From Anagrus nilaparvatae (taxonomy: Eukaryota; Arthropoda; Insecta; Hymenoptera; Mymaridae): a stretch of DNA of 64,000 bases. Positions 25,397 to 37,034 of this stretch are shown here, one piece after another (within the stretch, counting starts at the first letter, position 1; every line of letters begins with the position of its first letter). The position numbers and the translations under genes were made by a program. Under the pieces are notes generated by a model, which saw nothing but the letters and a program-made list of their open reading frames with translations, did not search any database and was not told the DNA's origin. The stretch covers positions 29,860,501 to 29,924,500 of the forward strand of contig JAKSXM010000231.1 of the NCBI GenBank assembly GCA_022575985.1, in the 5' to 3' direction.

Positions 25397-28049
25397 TTTT
25401 CATTTTGGAAAAACTTTTTGTATCGGAATATCTCTTTACACGTTAGTTATTAAATATTGAACAATATTTTTTTAATTTTGTATAATAGATTAAATAGATT
25501 ATGTAAATACTTCATTTGGTTCATAAGTATGCTTAGCGCACAAGAAGTTTGACATTAAAAAATTTTTTGGTTTTATTTTATCTTTTCATTATAAATTAAA
25601 TTTTAAAAATGTATTTATAATTGTAGTTAATACCTAGAGATGTCAAATAATAAAAATTTAGTTACTAAAAATCTTTTATTCTTTATAAAATGCAGGCACA
25701 TAAAAATATATCTATGACAAACTAGCATATAAATAGAAAGTAATATACCTAATTCAAAATTTTTATAACGTTAATTTTATAGGTACCTACACGTATTAAT
25801 TTTCGAGATTTTGTATTAACGGATAATAAAATATTATAATTGAAAATTTGGTTAAATTAATTAATAAATAAGTATAACCTTCTAATTTTAAAAATAGAAA
25901 ATGTAAAAATACATGAATAGAAAAAATGTTACTTACTTAATGGTCTGATCATAGGTTAATATATTCTCTTTGTTGACTTATAAGCATTTTTAAATTATAA
26001 AACACTGATTTTAAATTTAATTTTTATTAATAAGTTATATTTTAACTACTTTAATTTATTTAAATTTTTAATAAAATTCAATTAAACAATAAAATGGTGG
26101 TTATATTAACTAAATGAAATTTTAATTTATTTAAAAAAACAATACAGATTTTAAAATTAAAACTTATACTTTTTTAATAAACTAGTATATTTCAAGCACT
26201 TTAACATTACTTTTCAATTTAACTAACGTTATTTTTAAAAAATTTCAATTATATAAAAAATGACGCTACCATGAATTTTATAAACACTTTTTGAAAATAA
26301 CTGACAACAATGAATAACACTTTGAATAAATTTAATTATTAATACAAAATAAATACTTTTGAAATAAACTTTTACTTTATAATATAAAAAAGAAACAAAT
26401 TAGGTATTTTAATAAAATTTCTCTTTCTTTTAAATTTTTACGTGCTTTTTGCACGACATGACAGTTTGCAATAAAGTGACAGTATGATTGGACGAGTGTC
26501 GCCACCACCAACTAGGGTATTATACAAGAGAAAGAGAGATAGATAGTAACGGTAAACTCTGATTGGTAATATTTGAAAAATTTTTAAATTTTAAATTCTA
26601 GGTATTTTAAAATTAAAAACATTTTAAAATAGAAAATTGATATTGAAATATTAAATTTTATGAAATTGAATTATTATATACATAAATATTTCAGTAATTA
26701 TAAATCCTCCATTTTTTATTTAAATAATCTATGTACAATACTGAATTTAAACTTAAAATAAAAAGTAAAATCATTTAATATATAAAACCAATTAATAAAA
26801 TAGGTAAATAAAATAAAAATTTCTTTTTACTTTTAATTAGTCTTAAGGTATTGTAAATAAATATTAATTAATATTTGATAAGTACAAAAAATATAGGTAT
26901 GTCAAAATATTAAATTGCAATAAAATTTTCAATTGACAATTGTAATTTTAGTTTGAATATCTGATTATCAAGTAGAAATACTAATCAATATTTTTTAATC
27001 TAACAATAAGTATTTTATTTTATTTTAAAATAGGTACTTAAATTTATTAATTAAAAATTAAAAATTATTGATAGTAATTTGAGTTTTACCTTCTAACGTC
27101 TCAAAACGTGCTTATATGCCAAGAAATCGAAAATCAAAATTTCACCTAAAACAATTTATCTATGTTTCCTCTATATTTCTATATAGATAGTAATATCTAT
27201 GTGATCTATATTACTTATCTATATTTCCTCTATGAGAAACCGAAATAGAACAAAAAACCAAAGGTAAAAAATAAAAAAAAATTTTTAAAGGACTCAAATT
27301 ATGTCAGATAAAATATACAATTAAACATTTGGGCATCTCATATACCCAAAAAGTTAATATTTTAAAGATAAAAAAACATTCAAATTTAATATATGTATAT
27401 AATTACCATAATTACATTATACCATCAGAAAACCAAATTTTATGATAGAAAAAATTATTAACTAAGCAGCAGTTACTCAAATTTATATTGTTTTTACACT
27501 TTTTACTTAATTATTTTTTTTTACTAAAAATTATAAATAAATAAAAAATTTAAGAGCAGTGTAAGAACAAGAGTAACTTTTTAGTTACTTTAACTTTTTC
27601 TATCATAAAATTCAATTTAACAATAAAAATTTTAATTTTTAACATATGTTAAGTAGATATGTTATTAAAATGTGTTATCAGACATGTCAAAGCTTGCTGG
27701 GGGAGTAAGTATCCATCATCGTTCAACTCCCAAAAACCCAAAAATTATTTAAATAGTTTATGTCATATAATTATGCCATATCATTATTTATATACTAAGA
27801 TAAATTTGTTACCATTTAATTTTTTTGTTATGTAATCTCTTTCTGCTTATAAAAAAGTTAAAAAAGTTTATGTTAGTAACATAAGATTTTTTAACGATCA
27901 CAAGGGTTTTCAAAACGTAACGCTGATGTTAAACTGCCATGCATAGATGGGTTTTTTAGTGAAATTCATTTTATGAATTTTTTGAAAGGCCCCTAGTTAA
28001 TATAACTCCTTAAAACTAAACATTTTTTTAATCTGCATTGACATAATAT
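25397..28049. other. Gene-poor AT-rich intergenic DNA
   Basis: I see no exon-like frame. A patch of higher GC at about 26440-26580 (gacagtttgcaataaagtg to ggtaaactctgattgg) stands out from its surroundings and could be an old promoter or a TE remnant. Repeats of tctat/atag type lie at 27160-27235. Neither is enough for a call. Confidence 0.5.
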
Positions 28050-30560
28050 CACTTACCTCCAATAATCCTCTCCAGTGCCTGGTTCAAATAGCTGATTCCA
28101 AATACTCCAATTGACATTTGTATAGCTTCTTTAAACTTTCTTGAATCCAAAACATATTGCCTTTGATCAGCAGTTGTTGCTTCAAGTATTGCTGATTCTG
28201 CGGAAGGTACAACTGCTTTTTCTGAATTTTTTGATCACAAATGTGTTTTACCTAAATAAAAAAAAGTAAATAAATATAAATTATACTTCAAAAAAAGTTA
28301 AATTGTATAAGATTTTATCATACCTATAATGAGTTCCTTGCAATTCTGAACTTTGGGGTTGTTCGGAGGATAGCTATTATAATTCAATTTCAGAATCAAG
28401 TATCGCTGAATGCACTGAAGATTTCATTAAATTTTTTATCCTCTTCATTCTCATTCTTTTCACATAAATGTTCTATTCCTAAATAAAAATAAAATAAATA
28501 AATAAAACTCGAACTTCAAAAACTGTCATTAATATTTATTATGATTTAATACCTATTTTGAGCTCATTAGTGACTTCTGATTATTAAAGATTTATCAAGA
28601 TCAGCTATTTTTACTTAGACTTCAATCCTCTTTACTCATAATTGACTATCGCTGAATATCCAATACTTTTATCTTCTTATAATTTTTCTGTAAAAAAATA
28701 AAAATTAAACATTTAAAAGTTGTGTTTAAAAAAAAGCTTCTAAATAATTATATCTAGTAACTATAACCCCTTAAAATTAAAAATTTTATATATCTGGATT
28801 CATAAGTTTCACTTACCTCACTAATTTTCTCCTGTGTCTGATTAAAAAAACTGATTTCAAGCAGCTACTCCAATTGAGGTTTGTATATCTTCTGTAAACT
28901 TTCTTGAATCCAGCACATATCGCCTTCAATCAACTGTTTTTGTTTTAAGTTTTGCTGGTTCAACTGAAGGTACCACTGGTCTTTTAAAATTTTTTGATCA
29001 CATTTTCTAACTATACATAAATGTGCTTTTCCTAAATAAAGAAAAAGTAAATAAATAATAGTTGTACTTTAAAAATAGTTAAATTTAAGTATATAAGATT
29101 ACTATTTACCTATATATTGAGTTCGGTTATTATATACTTCAACTTCACAATCAGTTATCGCTGGATCCACTGAAGATATCATTGAATTTTTTTAACCTCT
29201 TTATTCTCATTCTTTTCATATAAAAGTTTTGTTCCTAAATAAAAATAAAATAAATAAATAAAACTTGAACTTCAAAATCTTATAATATTTAATATGATTT
29301 TAATACCTATATTGAGCTCATTAGTGACTTCTGATGAGGATTTACCAAGATCGGCTATTTTTACTTAGACTTCAAAATCATCTACCGCTGGATATTCAAT
29401 ACTTTTATCTTCTTATAATTTTTGCTGCAAAAAAAAATTAAATATATAAAAGTTGTGTTAAAAAAAAATTAAAGCTACTGAATAAAGGCCTTCTAGTAAT
29501 TATAACCCCTTAAAACTAAAAATTTTTTTAATCTGGATTTATAAATATCACTTACCCCAAATAATCTTCTCCAGTCTGGTTCAAAAAACTGGTTTCAAGC
29601 AGCTACTCCAATTGACATTTGTATATCTTCTGTAAAGTTTCTCGAATCAAACACATATCGCCTTAGATCAACTGTTTTTGCTTCAAGTTTTGCTGGTTCG
29701 ACCGAAGGTACCACTGGTCTTTTTAAATTTTTTGATCACTTTTTCTCACTATCACATAAATGTGCTTTTTCTAAATAAAAAAAAAGTAAATAAATAAAAG
29801 TTGTACTTTAAAAATAGTTAAATTTTATTATATAAGATTTTATTATTTACCTATATTGAGTTCACTGCAATTCTGAATCTTGGGGTTGTATCGGATCACT
29901 CTATTACATCAACTTCACAATCAAAGATAGTTTATCAGCAATACCTGGACCCACTGAAGATATCAAAGTACTTTTTGAATTATTTTATCCTCTTTTTACT
30001 CTTTCATCTGATGAACATAATTAATTCCTAAAAAATAACCAATTAAATAAATAAAATTTGTACTTAAAAAACTGTTATTATATTTATTATGATTTTAATA
30101 CCTTTATTGAGCTCATTAGTAGCTTCTGAATTTTGAGGATTTACCGAGTTCAGCTACTTTTATTTAGACTTATCATAATCAACTATTGCTAAATATCGAA
30201 TCCTTTAAACTTCTAATTTTTCCTGAAAAAAAAACAAAATTAAAAATATATAAAAGTTGTTTAAAAAAAGTTAAAGTATATTTTTATTTTATTACCTTTA
30301 TTAAATCCATAAAGGGTCTTCTGAATCTTGAGAATTTGAACTCACTCCTTTATCATTTTCATGATTATATCATCTGCAGTATATCTTGAAAACGTTCAAA
30401 ATTAAGTTTTTGTACACTTCATATATTTCTTCTTCATTTTCCTTATTGACTTCTGAGATTGAATCAGTTCATTTACTTTGTTCTTCCATTTCTTCAATCT
30501 TTTTCTTCAACCATTTTTTTTTTATTTCTTGACACTTTTTAAAATTATTTTTGAATCCTT
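28050..30560 (-). pseudogene. Triplicated three-exon cassette of an unrecognised decayed gene
   Basis: On the minus strand, three exon-like blocks repeat about every 740-760 bp with conserved splice-site positions. Block a is at about 28050-28255, 28811-29032 and 29549-29772. Block b is at about 28325-28480, 29110-29236 and 29853-30027. Block c is at about 28556-28690, 29310-29425 and 30105-30225. A further 5' exon-like block lies at about 30296-30560. The best copy of a (the 28.05-kb one) reads openly, with LDSRKFKEAIQMSIGV near its middle. The other a copies align but carry stops and shifts. A short motif of the form P/S-A-I-L/V-D/E recurs in the three block types. GT and AG borders are kept while frames are broken, so this looks like a gene grown by internal duplication and then lost. 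I recognise no family. Confidence 0.55.
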
Positions 30561-31164
30561 CTATTTTTATTATTATTTACTATAATAAAAATTATTATAG
30601 TAAATTAATTAATTACTTTTATAATCGTGGACAAAAGCTCCCACATTCAATAAATTTTTGTACATAATAAATTTTTTGTTGTAAATTGTTAAGTGTATAA
30701 CTGTATAATAACTGTATATTTAAACTTTAAATATTTCAAAAGAACGAGAATTTTTTTAAAATTATTTTTTAAATTAAATAAGTTTTCAGAAAACGTTCAG
30801 ATAAATTATATACCTATTTATTCTTTAATTTGAAAAGAGAAAACCTGCACTGACGAGAAATCTCAACGGAAAAAATATTCCGCACGAATTCGTACACTCT
30901 CGTAGCTGTTCGGGTTTTGAATGGAAGCCGACTGAGTTTGATTTAAATTTAAATATTATAATGTATTTATATAGAGATCAAATTTATTTTAAAAATATGA
31001 AAATATTACTTACGAGTATCTGATTATAATAAAATACTCTTTTATTCTATGTACAAAAATGGCGACTTTTTGGTTTTTCTTACTGATTGATTTGAATGTA
31101 ATATAATATTATGTTATGTATAAATTGTATTAATTTAAATATTTCGTGTAATATTATTTTATAT
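30561..31164. other. Intergenic; short perfect palindrome
   Basis: No gene seen. The sequence ttactataataa (30577-30588) is followed after three bases by its exact reverse complement (30592-30603). A more GC-rich patch lies at 30840-30945, and could be the promoter side of the minus-strand decayed gene. Confidence 0.5.
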
Positions 31165-31174
31165 ACATTTTATA
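31165..31174. repeat. Left 10-bp target-site duplication of the LINE
   Basis: The sequence acattttata here recurs exactly at 36355-36364, just after the LINE tail. Confidence 0.9.
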
Positions 31175-31466
31175 GAGTAGAGTTCCGGTGGAGCAACGAC
31201 GGTCGTTGCATCGCGCGCGTTATTAACTAAGTAAAAAAAGATTAAATTTTAAAGAAAAAATGAACAATAAATGAAATAAATAGTTTTAATATATTAAGAA
31301 AAGCTTAAAGTTAAAGTGAAAATGTGGGTAAAAATCTATGTTAATTAAAAAGGTTTAAAAATTAAAAAAACTAAAGTCAGTAAATTTAAGGTTATGTATA
31401 TTAGGTTATATACAATTCGCGCGAAAGTTAGTAAGCAAAGTAAATAAATAAAATAAAATAAATAAA

Positions 31467-32195
31467 ATGGGTACGTCTAATGAGGAATTAAAAGAGTTAT
31501 TACTAAAATTAACAGGTAAAGTTGATGACTATGAAAAAGTGAATTCTAAAATAATTAGTGATGTGCAAGAAAATAGAAAAAATATTGATATAATAAAGAA
31601 TGAAAATGATGAGACTAAAAATAAGTTAGAAAAAGAAATTAGTGAGTTAAGGAGAGAGATTGACAATATAAAAACTTTTAATAGAATGAAAAATTTAGTT
31701 TTTTATAACATGGATGACACATCGGAAAATAACAAAGATGTATACCAAAGAGTATTAAGAATGTTCAGAGAAGTCGAAATAGATACCAATATAGTAGAAA
31801 CAGTAAGAAGAGTAGGTAAAACTAGAGGGTCACGAGTAGTGATCGTTACATTAACATCGCAAAAATTAAAGAAGAAAGTTTTTGAAAAAAGCGAGGAACT
31901 CAACAAAAAATTTAATATTACCATAGCCAGTGACATTTCAAAAGCAGAGAGGTTAGAGTTTAATAAATTAAAAGTAATAAGAGAGGAACTAAAAAAAGTT
32001 AATATTGAAAGTAAAATTTATAATTCAAAGCTGCAAATAGGAGATAAAATATATAATTATGATGAGGCAGTAAAAATGTTGGAAGATTTTAACAAGCAAA
32101 GGATAGATAAGATAGAGAATAATAAAGACAAAGTAGAGGAAAAACAGCAAAACAAAGTCCAAGTAAAAAAACAAAAAAAAAACAAAAAACAAAAA

Positions 32196-32256
<61 letters not shown>

Positions 32257-32388
32257 CGTGCAAGCTCATCACCAAAAATAAGTAACTATTTTAATAAAAA
32301 AATAAAAGATACAGAAGTATTTAGTCAGGATACTCAGAGAGAAATTTTTGATGACGGGAAGCAAAATAGAGAAAGAGAAATGGAATAA
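31467..32388 (+). CDS. LINE ORF1 protein (frameshifted in poly(A))
   Basis: The first frame runs from ATG 31467 to a stop at 32285 (272 residues). It shows a charged heptad-rich N-terminal part (about residues 5-70, probable coiled coil), then an RRM-like and C-terminal basic region (from about residue 75, LVFYNM, to about 215), then a lysine tail. This resembles L1-type ORF1 RNA-binding proteins that trimerise and coat the LINE RNA. A run of 58 A (32197-32254) encodes most of the lysines. After it, a second frame reads openly as RRASSSPKISNYFNKK and continues to MEWITH-like end residues M-E and TAA at 32386-32388. I infer that the true ORF1 ends at 32388 and that the run has gained or lost a base, by mutation or assembly error. 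Confidence 0.85.
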
Positions 32389-35300
32389 CAGCGAATCCCC
32401 CCTCCTACCCGTATACTATACTGGAACGCGACAGGTATTTATAACTTCTCAGATTTAAAAGATATAGTACAGGACGACGATATAATATGTATAAGTGAGA
32501 CATGGCATACAAGCATAGAGAAGTTACCAATACCAAAGAAGATATACTAGTATAGAAGTTTATTTCTTTTGTTATATTTCTGCCGGAGTTGACGCGACTT
32601 TTGGTAGTATGGTCGCGCGAACACCGACTTTTACTTTAAGCCAAGCGCTAGTTTACTTTTAAAATAAAATATCTTTTACTCGATATCATGCGATACCATA
32701 TAAGAAGGGGAAATAGAGGTTGGAGATAACTCCATCTAGCGTCGTCTAATTAACTAAAATTCAAGCAGAAATATAATAAAAGAAATAGACTTCTATACTA
32801 GTATATCTTCTTTGCCAATACCAAAACAGTATAGTATGATTGAGAATGTTGCGAAGAAAACAGCTGTAAGAGGTAGAGCGAGTGGGGGTTTAATCATTTT
32901 ATATAATGAAAAAAGGTATAAGAATGTAAAAATTTTATTTAAAAGTGACAATTATATATTTATATTAATACCTGGAAAAAATAAGAATTTAGTAATAGGA
33001 CTTACGTACATAAATGATAAGACTAATATAAAAATAATTTTAGAGGAAATAGGAGATATTATAAATAATTTATATATCAGATTCAAAGATTTATACTTGA
33101 TTATCGGAGGTGATTTCAATGCAAGAATTGCTGATCAAGGTGAAATAGATCCTGTACAATTACCATCGATGACGTTATTCACTGCAGAAAGAAAGAGCCT
33201 AGATAAAAAAGTTGACCAAAGAGGGCGAGAGTTACTGGAGTTCTGTGAAAAAAATGATCTCTACATTACAAATGGTAGATTTCCAGCGGATCAGCCGGCA
33301 AATTTCACATCTGTTTGTACAAAAGGAAAATCTGTAATTGACTTAGTATTGTGTAATTTTTCAGCTTTATTTTTAGTTGTAGATTTCAGAATCCTTGACA
33401 TTATAACTAAACCTGCTTTTTTCCATTTAATAGTCGAAATTAAAATAGAGTTGAATTTTAAAATAGAAAAAAAAGATGAAAAGATTATTAAGTGGAAAGA
33501 TAGTAGGGAAAATGATTTTTGTGATAGCATGCAGCATTCTCCAAATGTCGGTCTAATTGATTTAGATATTAATGAGATGGCTAATAATATTACAAATACA
33601 ATTAGTGATATTGCTAGGGATTTGGGAATGATTAAATATAATAATGAAAAAAATAAATATAATAAAAAGAACGCATGGTATGATGAGGAGTGTTTTAAAT
33701 TCAAACAAAATGTAGAGAGATTTTTTAAATATGTAAGAAGTTTAAAATATCCTGAAAAACAAACGTTAGAATTAAATAAATTAAAAAATAAATATTTTAA
33801 GCTTATTGAAAACAAAAAAGAAAATTATAATATGAATATTGTTGATATGATCTGTAAAGCCAAAGATCCAAAAGAATTTTGGGAAAAATTAAATTTATAC
33901 AGGTTTATAAATAAATGTGATAATAATAATATTGATCTCAAAGTTTGGCATGAATATTTTATGAATTTATTTCCCCCAAGAATCGTGGATAATTATAATA
34001 AATTGCTGTGCGGTAACCCATGCCAGGAGCTAGATGATGAAATAACAATAAGTGAAATAATAGATGCTATAAAGAAATGTAAATTAAATAAAGCACCTGG
34101 TATGGATCAAATTACTAATGAATTTTTCAAAAATTTACCGGGAAATTGGATCATGTATTTATATGTGCTATTTAATAAAATTAGAAAGGAAGAAAAAGTC
34201 CCTGATTCTTGGGCCAAAATAGTTAATAGAATGTTATATAAAAAAGGGAACATAAACCTCCCTGAAAATTTTAGGCCAATTGCACTAGCAAATACTATAC
34301 TTAAGATATTCACTCTAATTATTTATAGAAGATTATATAAATGGGCTGAGATGAATGATAAAATACCTGAGTGGCAAGCAGGTTTTAGGGAAAAAAGAGG
34401 TACGCATGATCACGTTTTTGTCCTAAATGCTATGGTTCAAAATCAATTAAATAAGAATAAAGGTAGATTATATGCCCTTTTTGTTGATCTAAAATCTGCT
34501 TTCCCATCAGTAAACCATAAAATACTATGGAACAAGTTAAGTCAAATAGGTGTAAGCCATAAAATAATAAATATATTAATAGACTTATATAGTAAAGCGA
34601 ATGTGGTAGTAAAGAGTAAAGAGGGAGTTTCGGAGGAATGCCCAATGACCATTGGTGTTTTCCAGGGGGAAACTCTCAGTCCTTTATTGTTTTCTCTTTT
34701 CTTACATGATATAGAAAAATTTTTATTAAATGATAAAGGTTTGAGAGGAGTGTCGATTAATAATATGGTAGAAATAATTATGCTAGCATTTGCGGACGAC
34801 ATGATATTTTTCGCGGATACGTTTGTATTATTTAGAAGATTGATAAAAATACTAGAGGATTACTTTGACAGGAATCTATTAGTAGTAAATATTGCAAAAA
34901 CAAAAGCTTTAAAGTTTCAAAAAGGGGGCCATGGCTCTATCAATAGACTCCCTCCTCTCTTATATAAAAACCAAAAAATAGATTTTGACAAAGAATATTT
35001 ATACTTAGGTGTACCATTTACGCATTCTGGCCTATTTGATAAAGCAAGTAAGGTTTTTACCAAAAAAGGCAAATGTGCAATTCAGCCTACTCTAAGTCTA
35101 ATAAATAGATTAAAATATGTTAATTTAGATATAATTAAAAAATTATTTAAATCACTTGTTTCCTCAACAGTCATGTATGCTGCTCCAATATGGAGCTTAA
35201 GATATATTATAGAAGTTGAAAAAATACAAAACATTTTTTTTAGAAAATTACTAGTATTACCTAATAATACACCTGGGTATGTAATTAGAAATGAAATAAA

Positions 35301-35988
35301 CATAGAGAGTTTGGAAGTTGTAATCTTCAGAAATGTACTTAATTTTATTCAAAAAATTCTTGAAATGAAAGATGAAAGAATTCCTAAAATATGTCTAAAA
35401 AGACTCCTAGTACTAGCTGAGTCAGATGAATTAAATGGAAAGTTCAATTGGGTTAGTCAAATTAAAAGAGTTTTCTTGGTAAAAATAAACAAAAGTAATA
35501 TTTTTGATAATTTAAATTTAGAGTTATTCTTAAGAGAGAAAGACAGCCTAATTAAGGATTTTATAGATTACAGTAGAAATAAGGACATACTGAAGATTGA
35601 AACTAATAAATCTCTAAACGTATATCCTATATTATTTAAGAGTGATTTTAACAATAAGTATTTAAATTTAAAAGTTCCACTATATTTTAAAAGAATATTA
35701 GCTCAAATAAGAATAATAAATATATACAATCCTCGTATTGTAACAAAGAATAAAAGTTATCCTCTAAACGAAGAAGAGTATTGTGAATTATGTGCAGAGA
35801 GAAACACCATTTTCCACTCAATGATATATTGTCAAAGATATAACAGTTATAGATATGAATTAGTGCCTGAAATTGAAAATAGTGAGATGGAAAATGGTTT
35901 TTTCTACATTATCAATAGATTAAATGAGGAAAAAATTAAAAACTTAGTGAAATTTGTAAACATAATTTTAAATGATTCAGATAAATAA
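32389..35988 (+). pseudogene. LINE ORF2 (endonuclease-reverse transcriptase), split by an inserted element
   Basis: The N-terminal part (32389-32537) begins directly after the ORF1 TAA, in the same frame, and shows RILYWNATG then CISETWH, the start of an APE-type endonuclease. It is broken by the inserted element at 32538-32811. The frame resumes at 32812 and stays open for 1058 codons. Counting from 32812, GGDFNARI is at about residue 100, VIDLVLCN at about 173 and the RT palm from LYALFVDLKSAFPSVNH at about 552. GVFQGETLSPLLFS lies at about 620, the catalytic FADD at 34789-34800, and a C-x2-C...H...C knuckle (CELCAERN) at about 990. The usual endonuclease SDH end motif appears as FFH. A stop (TAG) lies in the inserted element at 32548, so the ORF is disrupted. 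The rest of the domain is well preserved, so the insertion is fairly recent. Confidence 0.93.
32538..32811. mobile_element. Inverted-repeat element (MITE) inside LINE ORF2
   Basis: The ends form an inverted repeat of about 48 bp starting gaagatatactagtat, with roughly three mismatches; the outer 22 bp match perfectly. Both sides carry ttRccaataccaaa (32524-32537 and 32812-32825, one A/G difference), a target duplication of 11 to 14 bp. Element plus duplication is 288 bp, a multiple of three, but the insert holds stops. It encodes nothing visible. The superfamily is uncertain because hAT elements give 8 bp and Mutator-type elements 9-11 bp. Removing the insert plus one duplicate copy leaves a continuous LINE reading frame. 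Confidence 0.88.
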
Positions 35989-36354
35989 AATAATAAAGAT
36001 GACAAAAAAGAAAAATAATAATAATATTAAAAAGATATTGAAAAAGAAAAAAGAGAAAATATTTAAAATGTATGATATAAAGATATGCTAAGTGTACAAA
36101 GAAAAAAAAAAAAAAAGATGATAATAAATAAATAAAAAAGAAAGAAAAGGTGTTGCTAAGATAGAGTCTAGTTAAAAACAAATAAATATAATGTCTTATT
36201 TAAGTCATTAATAATAAGTCTTTAATATTTCAAAATATGTAATTTTTTTAATGTAATTTTTCATGTAATTTAAATTTTAAACTGTATTAACTGTTTTAAA
36301 CTTGTAACAATTATGTATATAATTTGACAAGAATAAACTACTACTACTACTACT

Positions 36355-36364
36355 ACATTTTATA
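36355..36364. repeat. Right 10-bp target-site duplication of the LINE
   Basis: The sequence acattttata is an exact match to 31165-31174. Confidence 0.9.
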
Positions 36365-37034
36365 CATAAAGAAATATTATACTATACACATTTAAATCAG
36401 CAATTACATTTTGCAAATTGAATAAATCCAACATTCCTTGCAAGTTGCAAAAGAAATTAATGCGCGCGAATCTTAATGCGCACGCGACAAACTCCGTATA
36501 GGTATACCGAACATTGAAATATTTTTGAAAAGATTTTAATTTTACTGTATTAAATAAAAAAGAATACAAAATTCTTCTTCAAATATTTTAATATCCATAA
36601 AAGAAAAATTAGTATCTCACTATACAAATTGTTTAATATGAATGGACCTATCCCTAAGTTTGAATGAATGAATTCGATTCTGAGATCAATTTTTTTTTTA
36701 GTAGTGCATGAGCAAGAAATGAATAAAATACGTTTTTCAAAAGTCAATTTCACGAAATTACGCATGAAAAATCCACTAGTAGGATTCAAATTACTTTTGA
36801 CACTTCAAATTTTTTGATAAAAAAAAGAAACTGATGGGTTATTGCATTTTGAAAGCTCTAGATAAAAAAACTGATAATTTTTTACAAATTTAAAATTCAT
36901 CTAATTATCATTAGATTTACGCCATTTTGATTTAAATTGAGCCACATAATATAATTATCTAAATTAAAAAGTTTTTTAAGTATTATCATAACAATCAAAT
37001 AATAATATTATTTAATTAATTGTATTATTTTTAG
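36365..37034. other. Non-coding stretch before the first visible dehydrogenase exon
   Basis: Probably intron or 5' flank of the dehydrogenase. No Rossmann-type exon (TGxxxGIG) was found here. The segment 36460-36495 has an unusual GC-rich string with two gcgcg/cgcgac motifs. Confidence 0.5.

Larger units (their letters stand above)
31175..36354 (+). mobile_element. Full-length two-ORF non-LTR retrotransposon (LINE)
   Basis: The element is about 5180 bp. It has a 292-bp 5' leader starting gagtagagttccggtgg, ORF1, ORF2 with an endonuclease and a reverse transcriptase, a 3' region and a short (ACT)n tail (about 36337-36354). Both sides carry the 10-bp duplication acattttata. The leader holds a perfect stem gcaacgac-g-gtcgttgc at 31193-31209. 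The layout (apurinic-type endonuclease, RT, terminal zinc knuckle, no RNase H seen, trinucleotide tail) fits an insect LINE. The clade cannot be set by eye. As read the copy is not autonomous: ORF1 is shifted at a poly(A) run and ORF2 is interrupted by another element. Confidence 0.95.

Noticed and set aside
32057..32275. Phenylalanine-rich minus-strand frame.
   Set aside because: It is the complement of the poly(A)/lysine stretch of LINE ORF1.
33291..33815. 174-codon minus-strand frame.
   Set aside because: Antisense to the LINE ORF2, which has clear endonuclease and RT motifs.
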